From: Desulfoarculaceae bacterium
GTDB lineage: Bacteria; Desulfobacterota; Desulfobulbia; Desulfobulbales; Desulfocapsaceae
DNA: 64,000 nt
Direction: 5' to 3'
Assembly (NCBI GenBank): GCA_019429465.1
Contig: JAHYIV010000006.1
Span: 1 to 64,000, forward strand
A program made the translations under genes and the position numbers. The notes under the pieces were generated by a model that was not told the DNA's origin, did no database searches, and saw only the letters and a program-made list of their open reading frames with translations. Numbering within the stretch: position 1 is the stretch's first letter; every line of letters begins with the position of its first letter. This document shows, in pieces, positions 35,719 to 44,969 of this stretch.

Positions 35719-37104
35719 TTAATCCTCCTGGAAGGTCAGGGGAAGCGCTTGACTGGCCGCCTCTATGGCGCGTCGGCTTTGTCGGCCGCCTTCAGTGTCA
35801 GGGGTGTCCGTGCCGAGGATGGTCTTGACGACAGTCTCCTGTTTCAGCTTTGTGGCCGGTAATGCAGGAAACAGGTACTGTCTTTTGTCCTCAAGATGGA
35901 TGATGCCTGCGGCAAGGAGCTGGTCAAGTGTCGATGAGAGCAGAGATGGTCTCTGTCCAGGGCAGAGACCAGGGAGCATCTTGACTGGTAGCGGCTGCTG
36001 TTGGTCAAAAGAGATAAAGACCTGACGGACAATATCAAAGGCGGCGCTGAGTTGTTCGGCAGGCGTTGGTGTTGCCGAGAGAAGCTGATAGCTGGTATGC
36101 GTCTGGCAGGCAAAGGCGACCTGGGCACCGGTCAGGATGAAGATCCAGCCAAGATATAACCAGACCAGGAACAGGGGGAGCGTGGCAAAGGAACCATAGA
36201 TGGCGTTGTAGTTGGAGACGCCAATCTGCAGGCTGACAAAGATGTTCTGGGTAATAAACCAGAGGGAACCGGCAAGTATCGCTCCGATAAAGGCGGGGAT
36301 CGTCTTGACCCTGGTGTTGGGGAAGACCATGTAGCTGATTGCTAAGGCGAGGGTGATAAAGAAGATTGGCAGAAAGAGCAGAAAGATGCTCTGCAGCCAG
36401 AGCATCGGCAGGAATGGATCTATGGCGGCCAGTAAGGTCGGGTTTTTGAGAACAGTGGTGGCCGCAAAGCTGATATTGATGGCAACCGGAAGCAATATCA
36501 GCAGGGCCAGATAATCGGTGACCTTGCGTAGCGCGGTGCGACCGGCCGGAACCTTCCAGATGGTGTTCATGGCCTGTTCAATGGTGTTAAAGACCAAAAT
36601 GATAGCGATCAGCATGACCAGGACGCTGATGGAGCCCAGGGTGGTGAAGTCGGTCTGGTCAACATAGTCGAAAATCTTGTCCGTGGCCGATCGGAGATGC
36701 ACGATCAGAGTCGCGGCTACTTTATCTGTTGCGACTGTATCGGCTGATTCTGCCGCAGTTTCTGATTCAAACTGAGAGGGCGCAGGGACGATTGGCGCCG
36801 GGTTGTGTTCAAGGGTGTCGATGTAGCCGTGCACAGCCTGTCGCAGTTGATTGTCGCCGCCAAGCCCTTTGACCAGGGCTGTGCTCATGGCCAGCATGGG
36901 AACCAGAGAGAGGATGATGGTGAAGGTGAGGGCGCCGGCACGCAGTGACAGTTCGTTCTGGTTAAATTCCCTGGCCGTGATCAGGAGTATGCGGAAGAAG
37001 GTGTGGAGCGCCTGCTTCGGGCCGGCTGGCCCGGTGCTCGGCTGATCCGCCCAGCTTACTATCCGGCGGGTGAGCGATGGTTTGTCGTGTCTGTCAGTGT
37101 TCAT
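35719..37104 (-). CDS. YihY/BrkB-family inner-membrane protein
   Basis: The 461-residue protein has about six membrane spans in a YihY/UPF0761 domain (LSLRAGALTFTIILSLVPMLA, then VFNTIEQAMNTIWKV and GSFATLPLFLVWLYLGWIFIL). A cytoplasmic C-terminal region of about 130 residues (winged-helix-like, LDQLLAAGIIHLEDKRQYLF) follows. Such proteins were once misnamed ribonuclease BN. A long loop with acidic and Ala residues (about 95-135) is an insertion. Function is unclear. Confidence 0.9.
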   Translation of the reverse strand: MNTDRHDKPSLTRRIVSWADQPSTGPAGPKQALHTFFRILLITAREFNQNELSLRAGALTFTIILSLVPMLAMSTALVKGLGGDNQLRQAVHGYIDTLEHNPAPIVPAPSQFESETAAESADTVATDKVAATLIVHLRSATDKIFDYVDQTDFTTLGSISVLVMLIAIILVFNTIEQAMNTIWKVPAGRTALRKVTDYLALLILLPVAINISFAATTVLKNPTLLAAIDPFLPMLWLQSIFLLFLPIFFITLALAISYMVFPNTRVKTIPAFIGAILAGSLWFITQNIFVSLQIGVSNYNAIYGSFATLPLFLVWLYLGWIFILTGAQVAFACQTHTSYQLLSATPTPAEQLSAAFDIVRQVFISFDQQQPLPVKMLPGLCPGQRPSLLSSTLDQLLAAGIIHLEDKRQYLFPALPATKLKQETVVKTILGTDTPDTEGGRQSRRAIEAASQALPLTFQED

Positions 37105-37135
37105 GGCCTAGTGGCGGTCCGGTGCGCTGATGCGG

Positions 37136-39307
37136 TTAATTGTTTCGGTAGAGCCGTTCTGCAAGGATCTTAAAGACGAGTTCGCGTTTGATTGGTTTGC
37201 TGATGTAGTCATTCATGCCGGCTTCAAGACATTTTTCCCGATCACCTTTCATGGCATTGGCGGTCATGGCCACTATGGGGATGTCTGTAAAGCCTTTTTC
37301 CCTGATCTGGCGGGTGGCTTCCAGTCCGTCCATCTCGGGCATCTGGATATCCATGAGGATGATATCATACCGGTCAGGGTCCCGGGTATAGGTTTCAACT
37401 GCCAGGCGGCCATTGGCGACCACCTGTACCGTATATCCGGCCTTGCCGAGCATCATGGTTGCCAGCTTCTGGTTGACCAGATTGTCTTCCGCCAGGAGGA
37501 TCCTGCTGGAGTGTTTGATTTCTTCACGAATTGAATACTGAGTGACGAGTCCCTTTTCTTCCGTGGGAATACCGTCGTCATTCGGGTTGCTCAATATCTT
37601 GGCCAGGGTTTTGAGCAGCAGGGCCCGCCGGGTTGGTTTGGTGAGAAAGGCGTTAAAGCCGCTGTCACGGCACTTGCTGGCTATTCGCTCCGTGCTTGAA
37701 GTATAGGCAAGCAGCGGAATAGTGTGACTTTTGGTCGCTGCTCCGCGGATCTGCATGGCAAGATCAAATCCAGAAATGACCGGAAGTTGCAGGTCAAGAA
37801 TAGCGACATCAAAAGGGATGTTGTTCTGGTCTGCCGCCATGAATGTTGCCAGAGTCCGGGTCTCATCCATGAGGGCGGTGGTCTCGATGTTGTGCTGTTG
37901 GAAAATGTTGACGAGGATTTCGATGTTTGTCCTGTTGTCGTCGACGACGAGGATGCGTGCATTTTTCAGGGTGCTGACAGCCGCAGCGGCTGTTTGTGGT
38001 TGGGAACGGTCGGATTTTTTCATGGTGGCGGTAAAATGGAAGATTGATCCCTGGCCAGGGATGCTCTCCGCCCAGACCTGACCTTTCATTAACTGAGCGA
38101 TTTTACGGCATATCGACAGACCAAGACCAGTGCCGCCATATTCTCTGGTCGTCGAACCATCGGCCTGTTTAAAGGCCTCGAAAATGGTCTCTGTCTTGGA
38201 GGGATCAATACCAATACCGGTATCCCTGATCTTGCTGTGAAGAAGAAGGGTGCCTTCTGTCTCCTCTTCAACCTCTATGGAAAGTTCCAGCTCTCCACGT
38301 TCGGTAAATTTAACGGCATTGCCCAGGAGGTTGACCAGAACCTGCCGGAATTTTCCGGGATCGCCCATGACGTTTGGTGGTAAGCGCTCGTCAATGCGGC
38401 AAAGTAACTCTATCTGCTTGCCGGCAATCTTGGGCCGTACCATATCACAGACATCATGGGCTGTTATCTCCGGATCAAAAGCAATGGTTTCAAGATCCAT
38501 ATGCCCGGCCTCAACCTTTGAGAAGTCAAGGATATTGTTAATTAAACTAAGGAGGGCTTCGCCGCTGCGCTTTATGGTAAAGGCACTCTCCTTTTGCTCT
38601 TCGTCAAGTTCCGAGGTCAACAGCATATCGGTAAAGCCGATGATGCCGTTCATGGGGGTTCTGATTTCATGGCTCATGGAGGCCAGAAATTCGCTTTTGG
38701 CGATATTGGCCGTCTCGGCCGCTGCTGTGGCTTCACGTAACTGTTTGGTCTGGATCTCGATCTCGGATTGTAAGGTTTTTGAGTAATTATCCTGTTGCTC
38801 CTGGATAATCTGATAACTTTTCTGGTTTTCTTCCAGGATGGTCTGATATTTTTTTTCCAGGACTGAAACTTTCCGGTCGAACTGTTTTTTTTGAATATCG
38901 AGCCGTTGTAAGGCCTTCCGCTGCTCTTGTCGGTTGTTGAACAGGGCGAGGCAGAGATTGACAGTCCGGCGGATGGTATCCGATGACCTGTCAGGTCTGT
39001 CGTCACTGCTGAAGAGGAGGGTGGCTTTCAACTCGGGCAGGGGGAGGATATGAAACGGGCCATTGGCTGATGGCAGTACAGGTATGTTGTGTTGTCCCTT
39101 CAGGCTGCTTTGTATCTGGCTGGAGAGTTCCTCCATGATTTCCCTGGCTGGACAATGGGCTGTTGTCCCTGCCTGATGCCGCTGCCCTTCCTGGTCAAGG
39201 CAGATGTAGAGATGATCTCCATCGGTGTCAGCCAGAAGGGCAAGGAACTCTTTGATCTCTGCGGTGAAGGTAGCGGCCTGGTTAAAAATCGCAAAACTGT
39301 TTTCCAT
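37136..39307 (-). CDS. Hybrid histidine kinase with two receiver domains
   Basis: The 723-residue product has an unassigned N-terminal sensor (1-125), a coiled coil (130-205), a HisKA box with phospho-His213 ([18 protein letters not shown]), an HATPase domain ([40 protein letters not shown]), then two receivers: one near 450-575 ([18 protein letters not shown]) and one near 600-720 ([22 protein letters not shown]). There is no membrane segment, so it senses from the cytoplasm. No output regulator is adjacent; phosphorelay is implied. Confidence 0.94.
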   Translation of the reverse strand: MENSFAIFNQAATFTAEIKEFLALLADTDGDHLYICLDQEGQRHQAGTTAHCPAREIMEELSSQIQSSLKGQHNIPVLPSANGPFHILPLPELKATLLFSSDDRPDRSSDTIRRTVNLCLALFNNRQEQRKALQRLDIQKKQFDRKVSVLEKKYQTILEENQKSYQIIQEQQDNYSKTLQSEIEIQTKQLREATAAAETANIAKSEFLASMSHEIRTPMNGIIGFTDMLLTSELDEEQKESAFTIKRSGEALLSLINNILDFSKVEAGHMDLETIAFDPEITAHDVCDMVRPKIAGKQIELLCRIDERLPPNVMGDPGKFRQVLVNLLGNAVKFTERGELELSIEVEEETEGTLLLHSKIRDTGIGIDPSKTETIFEAFKQADGSTTREYGGTGLGLSICRKIAQLMKGQVWAESIPGQGSIFHFTATMKKSDRSQPQTAAAAVSTLKNARILVVDDNRTNIEILVNIFQQHNIETTALMDETRTLATFMAADQNNIPFDVAILDLQLPVISGFDLAMQIRGAATKSHTIPLLAYTSSTERIASKCRDSGFNAFLTKPTRRALLLKTLAKILSNPNDDGIPTEEKGLVTQYSIREEIKHSSRILLAEDNLVNQKLATMMLGKAGYTVQVVANGRLAVETYTRDPDRYDIILMDIQMPEMDGLEATRQIREKGFTDIPIVAMTANAMKGDREKCLEAGMNDYISKPIKRELVFKILAERLYRNN

Positions 39308-39537
39308 TTCTGAGTTCCTGTACGCCTTGCAAAATAACCTTGAAAGACTTTGATTGTGCCATGATAAAAACAGTGTACCAGGCAGCGATGAAAGAATGAA
39401 AAAAAGAGGCCGATTCTTGAAACGCAGTCTACGCCATCATTCAAAAATAATTACGACCTGAATCCTGAGTCATTAACGGCATACAAGGGGTCATAAAGAA
39501 AGAGGTGGCGTTGCAGGAGTTATTTCTTGCCGAACCC

Positions 39538-40377
39538 CTATGTTTCGTAAATAGCCTGGGCCTGGGCTATTTCTTCGGGCAAGTCGTCAATCAGTACCTT
39601 GTATTCCTCCATGTTTTCCTGAAGGTGGAGGACCAGAGGGGGAGAAAGCGGTGAGGCTACATCTGGCAGGGAGCTGTAGCCCAGTTGCCCGGTTATGTAT
39701 TGGGCGATCTGGAGGATACTGGTCAGGGTGCTGGGCTCAGCATTGTCAGCCAGGGTGTGATGATCACGGATGGCCTCCTGGATAGGGGGTGTCATCCCCC
39801 ACTCCCGGGCCAGGAGATAACCGATTGCACAGTGATCAGTCCCCAGGAAATGTCGTTCGTGCTCAATGAGTGAGTCTGTGGGGCTGCATGCCTCGCAGGC
39901 GGCCAGGAAATCGTCTCTGGCGATCTGCTCTTCAATGATCTTTCCAAAATCATGGAGGATCCCGCAGAGATAGGCATCGTCTCCGTTGATGCCAAAGATT
40001 CTTTCGGCAAGTATCTTGCTGCAGGTACTGACCACTGCGCAGTGCAGCCAGAGACGTTTTCTGGAGAAAATCCCAGCACTGCTCCCTTCTTTGAAGAGAT
40101 TCTGCAGGGCATCGGTGACGGCCATGCTCCGAAGGTTGCGCATGCCCAGGAAGGCCACGGCCCTGTCAATGGAGGTAACCGGTTGGGAGAGTCCGTAGAA
40201 GGCGCTGTTTACAAGGCGGAGCAACCGCGCCACCAGCGTCGGGTCCATTTTGATAACATCTTCAAAGTCTTTCATGGTTGTGTTGTCATCGGCAATCATT
40301 CGTGAAAGCTCGGTGACAACGTAGGGTAGTGTCTGCACATCCTTGAACTTTTTGACAAAGTGTTCGGCGGTAGGCAT
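39538..40377 (-). CDS. HDOD domain protein
   Basis: The 279-residue product is an HDOD domain (KFKDVQTLPYVVTELSRM, LLRLVNSAFYGLSQPVTSIDRAVAFLG, CGILHDFGK). It is of similar length to the HDOD protein at 141-1010 but clearly different in sequence. It lies downstream of and in the same direction as moaE, and 230 bases from the hybrid kinase, with which it might work; this is inference only. Confidence 0.9.
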   Translation of the reverse strand: MPTAEHFVKKFKDVQTLPYVVTELSRMIADDNTTMKDFEDVIKMDPTLVARLLRLVNSAFYGLSQPVTSIDRAVAFLGMRNLRSMAVTDALQNLFKEGSSAGIFSRKRLWLHCAVVSTCSKILAERIFGINGDDAYLCGILHDFGKIIEEQIARDDFLAACEACSPTDSLIEHERHFLGTDHCAIGYLLAREWGMTPPIQEAIRDHHTLADNAEPSTLTSILQIAQYITGQLGYSSLPDVASPLSPPLVLHLQENMEEYKVLIDDLPEEIAQAQAIYET

Positions 40378-40545
40378 GCTGATCCTATGGATGAACGTTC
40401 TGGGTTTGTTTGTTCATGGTCTCTTCGTCCCCGCGCTGTGTCATGCCCGAAAAATAATCCGCTGGAAGACTTTTACCTTCCTGAATTTCAGTGAAGGAGT
40501 ATGTCGGGCCGCTGGATGAAGGTCTTTGTTGCTTGATGGGCTTAT

Positions 40546-40580
40546 TTTTCAAGGCACTTAGCCCGTTCATCGGGGTTAGT
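40546..40580 (-). repeat. Partial family C element at moaE stop
   Basis: The half-element AAGGCACTTAGCCCGTTCAT followed by CGGGGTTAG is the TAACCCC end of family C plus its small hairpin; the long hairpin arm is missing. The TAA stop of the moaE-like gene (40576-40578) is part of its terminal TAACCCC. Confidence 0.75.
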
Positions 40581-40941
40581 CGACGATGATCTCTCTCTTG
40601 GTAATCGCCTCTGCCTTGACCCGGTCAAGAAGTTCCGCTAGAACGGGTTTGATGTGTTCGCGAATATCACCGGCAACGATGAGAAAGAGAAGGTCGTCGC
40701 CTGGCTGGAGCATCCCTTTTCTGGTCTCGACTACAATGTCAAAAATGCCCTTCCGCTGAAGCAATTCCTGGCGAATGGCCTCTATCCTGGTAAGATCAGG
40801 GGTGACCTCGAGCGCCTTGACCTTGCTTTTATCCTTTCTGGACCAGTTCCGGACCACGCCGTTGTGGATAAGGATCATCCCTGCATTGTCCTGGAATCCC
40901 GGTTGTTTTTTCAATTCAGCAATTCTTTTTGAGATATCCAT
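40576..40941 (-). CDS. MoaE-like molybdopterin synthase large subunit
   Basis: The 121-residue protein resembles MoaE: GMILIHNGVVRNWSR, LTRIEAIRQELLQRKGI, LLFLIVAGDIREHIKPVL and KAEAITKREI. It is shorter than E. coli MoaE (150), missing the usual C-terminal extension; the end IIVD is followed directly by the TAA of a partial family C repeat, so the C-terminus may have been changed. MoaE adds sulfur to precursor Z with MoaD; no moaD is adjacent. The short form is common in delta-group bacteria, by memory. Confidence 0.8.
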   Translation of the reverse strand: MDISKRIAELKKQPGFQDNAGMILIHNGVVRNWSRKDKSKVKALEVTPDLTRIEAIRQELLQRKGIFDIVVETRKGMLQPGDDLLFLIVAGDIREHIKPVLAELLDRVKAEAITKREIIVD

Positions 40942-40995
40942 GGGTGGTCCCTTGTCTTGAATCAGGAAGGTGGTGAGGTGTGTCTTGCAAGAGTC

Positions 40996-42378
40996 TTATT
41001 GCAGGTAGGTACGATTTTTTCGTGGTTTCTGGTTTGCCTGTATTATAAAGGTTTGTGGTTTGTGGTTTGTGGCAATGAGTGGAGATTTCAGCTGAGATCC
41101 CTGCAGGGCTGAGGTTTTGACGGCGGGGGTATGCGCCTTGATCGTGTTGGTGGCGGCGGTACGATTTTTCCGGAGTTTCTGGTTTGCCTCTATCGTAGCG
41201 GTATATTGTGTGCGGTCCCGGCCTGTGGCCGGAAGTTTCAGCTGATACCCCTGCGGGAGTTGTTTTTTTCCTTGAAAGGCCGAGGCCTGGATGGCGGGGT
41301 TCAGCGCCTTGAGAGTGTTGGTGGTGACCTTGAAATCACGACTAATGGTATCTAGCGACGCTTTTTTTGTCAGTCGGACGGTGGTTGTTGGCGTCGGTTT
41401 ATGGCGCGACAGGGATGGCTCCCGTTCAATCTTTTGAGCGACGCGGAGGGCAGCAAGAAATTCCGGATAAAAATTGCGGGAGGCAAACTTGAAGTACCCT
41501 TCCTGATATCCCAGAAATATTTTTTCATAAGAACCTTTGTCTCTTTTTGCTCGCATCATTCCTGATGTGCCATAATTGTAGGCAGTTAGTGCCAGGGGCC
41601 AACTGTCAAGCAGGGAATGATTTTTTTTCAGGAATTTTGCGGCAGCGTGACTGGCGATAATCGGATCCTGGCGCTCATCAATAAGATCATCGATGCGCAT
41701 ATATGCCTTTCCTGTTTCCCGGGTGAACTGCCACAGGCCGGAGGCCCCGACCTTGCTGTATGCCTCAGGGTTAAAGGATGACTCTACGTGGGGCAGGTAG
41801 GCAAGTTCCTCAGGGAGATTGTATGAGCGAAGTATTCTTCTGATCTCAGGCAGATAGGCACCAGATCGTACCACGCCTTCTCTGAAACGTTCTTTTTGGC
41901 CAATCTGGGCACGGATTGACTTGCTGGCCTCGATAAGTTGTGATTTTCTGGTGCCCTTATAGAGAGCGGCGATGCGATGTTCTTCCTTGGTGGCAGGAGG
42001 AATCCCTTGGGCGAGGCGGGTCAGGATTACGCTGTAATGCAGCTTAGCTCTGTCGATAATAGGTTTGTTGAGCCTCTGAGCCCCGGGCAGCAGATAATCA
42101 ATAATGGGGATCACGGCATAGACCTTTGTCAGGTCGTTTCTGTCATGGATAACAGCCTGACGGGTGGAGTATGTTGAGTAAATTTTTTCCCAGAAATCGA
42201 CATTGGCCTGGATGGCGGGATATGTGGGGAAATTTCTGCTGTTGACATTCGCATGCAGATTGGAGACGCTGCCGGAAAAGCAGAGAAGCGAGATGACGGT
42301 AACAAGAAAGAACGCCAGGAACCGAGGGCCGATGCATTGTCGAATGAGTGTAAAAGTTTTTGAAGTCACTGGTTTCAT
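40996..42378 (-). CDS. Lytic transglycosylase (MltD-like) with LysM
   Basis: From the ATG at 42378 the product is about 460 residues, beginning with a signal peptide (IGPRFLAFFLVTVISLLCFS). A Goose-type/SLT lysozyme domain carries the catalytic Glu in YLPHVESSFNPEAYSKVGAS, GLWQFTRETGK and ALTAYNYGTSGMM. A LysM-like repeat (KKASLDTISRDFKVTTNTLK) follows. The C-terminus contains a degenerate internal duplication (EANQKLRKNRT and QANQKPRKNRT). It cleaves peptidoglycan glycan strands in the periplasm. Frame extends to 42465; the start is uncertain, and 42378 is chosen because it gives a normal signal peptide. Confidence 0.88.
   Translation of the reverse strand: MKPVTSKTFTLIRQCIGPRFLAFFLVTVISLLCFSGSVSNLHANVNSRNFPTYPAIQANVDFWEKIYSTYSTRQAVIHDRNDLTKVYAVIPIIDYLLPGAQRLNKPIIDRAKLHYSVILTRLAQGIPPATKEEHRIAALYKGTRKSQLIEASKSIRAQIGQKERFREGVVRSGAYLPEIRRILRSYNLPEELAYLPHVESSFNPEAYSKVGASGLWQFTRETGKAYMRIDDLIDERQDPIIASHAAAKFLKKNHSLLDSWPLALTAYNYGTSGMMRAKRDKGSYEKIFLGYQEGYFKFASRNFYPEFLAALRVAQKIEREPSLSRHKPTPTTTVRLTKKASLDTISRDFKVTTNTLKALNPAIQASAFQGKKQLPQGYQLKLPATGRDRTQYTATIEANQKLRKNRTAATNTIKAHTPAVKTSALQGSQLKSPLIATNHKPQTFIIQANQKPRKNRTYLQ
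41006..41300 (-). repeat. Tandem duplication at 3' end of transglycosylase gene
   Basis: Two units about 150 bases apart share GTACGATTTTTNNNNNTTTCTGGTTTGCC-like starts (41008 and 41159) and a TTTCAGCTGA segment (41086 and 41238). The first unit also holds three GGTTTGT repeats near 41050-41072. The duplication lies in coding sequence and lengthens the protein by a degenerate LysM-like copy. Confidence 0.7.
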
Positions 42379-42703
42379 GATGTATAATATGCAGGTTGAA
42401 GGTGTGTTATGCCTCAGGGGCCATTGTGAAATAATTGGTTTTTTCATGATCATTTTAACAACCATTTCCTTGCGGATTCTCAGTTAGGACAGGACCGACC
42501 TGGTGTCCCTCGCGCCGGGGAAAGGGGGTGAAGAACGACTGCCGTTTTGATAATTCAGATAGTTATGCCCTTGTTAACACGGCTTCGGCCAGGCAAGCGG
42601 GTTGATGGCGAGGCCCCGATGTTGTGCTTGGGGCGCTGAGGTCGTCATGCCCCGTAAAAGATGCACAAGGTAATTAATTCTATTTAATCATAAGGAAGGC
42701 CTG

Positions 42704-43189
42704 ATGTACACTCCAATATTGGCAACGCTCGGTTTTGTTCTTTCTCCTGATGGCCTGGAAACACTGCTCGTTCATAGAAGTAAGCGGGCAGCGGATCAGC
42801 ATTTTGGAAAATATAATGGTCTTGGCGGTAAGATGGAACGCCACGAAGATATTTTTTCGTGCCTCCGGCGTGAGGTTTACGAGGAGTCTGGCCTCTTGTG
42901 TGAGGAGGCCACCTTGCGGGGGACGGTGAATTGGCCTGGCTTTGGTCCTGGCGGCGAAGATTGGGTCGGTTTTATCTACCGCATAGACCGTTTCAGCGGG
43001 GTGCCCAGGGCCTCCAATGAAGAAGGTGATCTGCAGTGGTGCCGCCTGTCTGAGCTGCATCTGTTGCCGATGTGGGAGGGGGATAAATATTTTCTGGGTA
43101 TGGTCTTCGATGATGACCCTCGCCTGTTTCACGGCTGTATGCCCTACCGTGAAGGCCGGCCGCTGAGCTGGAGCTGCACCGGAAGGTGA
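42704..43189 (+). CDS. Nudix hydrolase, MutT/8-oxo-dGTP type
   Basis: The 161-residue protein has a full Nudix box (GGKMERHEDIFSCLRREVYEESG spans residues about 41-63; Gly, REV and EE positions all present). The N-terminus TPILATLGFVLSPDGLETLL and the WPGFGPGGEDW loop match the MTH1-like oxidised-purine nucleotide sanitising group. AAGGAAGGC precedes the ATG. The upstream interval 42379-42703 has no recognised gene; it holds a GC-rich stretch with a CCCCGATGTTGTGCTTGGGG hairpin of unknown role. Confidence 0.88.
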   Translation: MYTPILATLGFVLSPDGLETLLVHRSKRAADQHFGKYNGLGGKMERHEDIFSCLRREVYEESGLLCEEATLRGTVNWPGFGPGGEDWVGFIYRIDRFSGVPRASNEEGDLQWCRLSELHLLPMWEGDKYFLGMVFDDDPRLFHGCMPYREGRPLSWSCTGR

Positions 43190-43345
43190 AGTGGTCAAGG
43201 TGCGGGTGTTGAACCGTTAGAGCTTCCGGGTGCCAATATTGTTTTGCTGCGGGAGCTTATTGCTTGCAGAGAATAAAGGGCATGGGTATATATGTAAAAA
43301 TAGAAAATCTTTCTATTTCTTATAATAAATACAGGAGTAAAAGAT

Positions 43346-43648
43346 ATGATGCAGGATAGTGAACTGGGGCGCCTTGAGGGGTTTGTCTCAAAGCTGCTGG
43401 ATAGATTTAATGCCTTGCAGGCGGATAAAAAGAGAGTTGACGAGCTTTTGTTGCAACGGGAGGAGACCATTGTCGCTCTGCAGGATGAGCTGGCATCTCT
43501 CAAGAATGAAAGGGGGGAGGTCAGCAGTCGGGTGTCAGGGCTTCTGGAACGTATTGAGGAATGGGAGGCCGGGGCGATAGAGAGCGGCGATGACGTTGGC
43601 ATGACCGGTCATAATGGTGATGGCGGTACACAGGGAACTCTCTTTTAA
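43346..43648 (+). CDS. Coiled-coil protein upstream of zapA (ZapB-like)
   Basis: The 100-residue product is mostly one coiled coil (about residues 5-72, RLEGFVSKLLDRFNALQADK onward) with a Gly/Asp-rich tail. It is the gene before zapA, 79 bases upstream in the same direction, where short ZapB-like or septum-associated coiled-coil proteins are often encoded in delta-group genomes. Sequence identity to ZapB cannot be proven by eye. Confidence 0.7.
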   Translation: MMQDSELGRLEGFVSKLLDRFNALQADKKRVDELLLQREETIVALQDELASLKNERGEVSSRVSGLLERIEEWEAGAIESGDDVGMTGHNGDGGTQGTLF

Positions 43649-43727
43649 CGTGGCCCTTGGAATGGTTTTTCTTTGAGACGTGTCTTTTTGAGAAGGGTAC
43701 TGCTCCTGAGATCCGTGGAGAATTGAC

Positions 43728-44033
43728 TTGGAAAGGCTTGTTCGATTTGAACTTTTAGGCCAGGAGTATAGCTTTTATACCGGGGCACCTGAGAACGAGG
43801 TGGCAGATATCCTTGATCTTGTCAAGGGACTGGTTGAGGAAAACCTGACCGGTGCCTCAGGGTCGATACCGGTGGGTAAGGTGGCGGTATTGGTGAGTCT
43901 GAATATCGCCTCCAGGTATTTTGAGTTAAAATCGAATTTCGATACATACAGGGCAGACACAGAGCAGAGAATAGCCGCTCTGACGTCGCAGATTGATTCC
44001 GGGCTTTCTCCGAAAAAAGGAGAGGAGCATTGA
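43728..44033 (+). CDS. zapA: Cell division protein ZapA
   Basis: The 101-residue protein matches ZapA: RFELLGQEYSFYTGAPENEV at the N-terminus, then VGKVAVLVSLNIASRYFELK, a helical coiled-coil stem. ZapA bundles FtsZ filaments at the Z ring. The start is TTG at 43728, supported by GTGGAG seven bases upstream. It is followed by a probable 6S RNA and RNase Y, a common order. Confidence 0.92.
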   Translation: MERLVRFELLGQEYSFYTGAPENEVADILDLVKGLVEENLTGASGSIPVGKVAVLVSLNIASRYFELKSNFDTYRADTEQRIAALTSQIDSGLSPKKGEEH

Positions 44034-44127
44034 TAATTCTCTTTTGTTTGCTTAAAATTCTGCTATAGTTGTTTTAGATTGATTTGAAAAGTTTGTTGTT
44101 CTCGTTGTTGTCTGACGTGATATTTGT

Positions 44128-44312
44128 TGAAAATCTTTTTCCCTGCCCTGTTGGTGATCAACAGAATGTTGAGCCAACTCTCACAAAAAGGGTGCCTCCA
44201 CTATTTTCAAAAGGAAGATTGCTCCGCAATATTCCGGCTGAGACTATGAGTTATGCCCACCTATTTAATAGGTTTAATCATCCTGTTGACACGGCAGGGC
44301 GGGGATTTATTG
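44128..44312 (+). ncRNA. ssrS: Probable 6S RNA
   Basis: No protein frame is credible here. CCCTGCCCTG (44141-44150) can pair with CAGGGCGGGG (44295-44304) with G-U pairs, closing a roughly 165-base rod, and the inside holds GAGCCAACTCTCAC on the 5' side and GAGTTATGCCCACCT on the 3' side, as I recall from delta-group 6S RNAs. It lies directly after zapA, the classic ssrS position. A TATAGT at 44071 with a weak -35 could be the promoter. 6S RNA binds sigma70-RNA polymerase. Ends are approximate; covariance search would decide. Confidence 0.6.
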
Positions 44313-44527
44313 AGGAGCCGTTACGAAAGAGCCGTTCTGTTTTTGACGGTTTAGTGGCAACGGCTTATTCACAGAATAATGGTTATTCTGTTTTTTTATA
44401 TCCAGGGCGCCTCGAGAAGGTCTCCTTAAGTCACGGAGAGTGGTAATAAGCCAGGCTTGAGGCGAGTTGACTGGACTTCATCAGCAAAATCATTGATTGC
44501 AGTTGGAATGATGCTGAGCAAGATGAC
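44313..44527. other. Downstream of 6S region, repeat fragments only
   Basis: A fragment of family B (GAGCCGTTACGAAAGAGCCG, 44314-44333) begins the interval and a partial inverted repeat around GGCTTATTCACAGAATAA follows. No gene is seen. The family C copy at 44528 ends the stretch; beyond it, 44610-44969 before rny also shows no gene. Confidence 0.5.
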
Positions 44528-44609
44528 TAACCCCGATGAACGGGATAAGTGCCTTTCGCAGATTATTTTCTTGCAAAAAAAAAACAAGAAAATAATCTGT
44601 AAGGCACTA
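44528..44609 (+). repeat. Family C hairpin element, copy 2
   Basis: A near-consensus copy: TAACCCCGATGAACGGGATA, then a 26-base arm AAGTGCC...TTTTCTTG, an A-rich loop and the complementary arm ending GTAAGGCACTA. A small hairpin (CCCGATGAACGGG) sits at the left end. Both ends begin with TA. Confidence 0.92.
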
Positions 44610-44969
44610 AATTCGAGAAGAAGAACCGCGTTTATACTTGTCAGGCGGTGAAGTACAGGGTTGGTTTTTTTTGAAGTAACCTGTAGGACGTTGACTGACT
44701 TCATATAGAAAGATTTAGTGTTCACTCCCCCTCTGATTCAGGGTGATATTGACAGGCGGTAGGTTCTGGTACAGGTGCGACCGTGATGTCTGAATATTAA
44801 GTTCTGTAATAATTTTACAGGGTTGACTGTTGTTGGTCGCTGGATCTTTGTTACTCTTGTGTTCCTCTCCTTCCTCGTTTTTTTCTCTTCTGCGGTGCGG
44901 TATTTGTCTTGTCCGCTGTCATCTTCCACGCCTGTTTAATCAGATCTTGCCTACCAGGATTAGAGTGTT

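Noticed and set aside
40385-40570. 61-codon minus-strand frame between the HDOD and moaE genes
   Set aside because: Its start lies in a partial family C repeat (ATGAACGGGCTAAGTGCC) and the composition is not protein-like.
44426-44725. 99-codon minus-strand frame downstream of the 6S region
   Set aside because: It crosses family C copy 2, whose hairpin codes the Phe/Lys-rich part; no other support.
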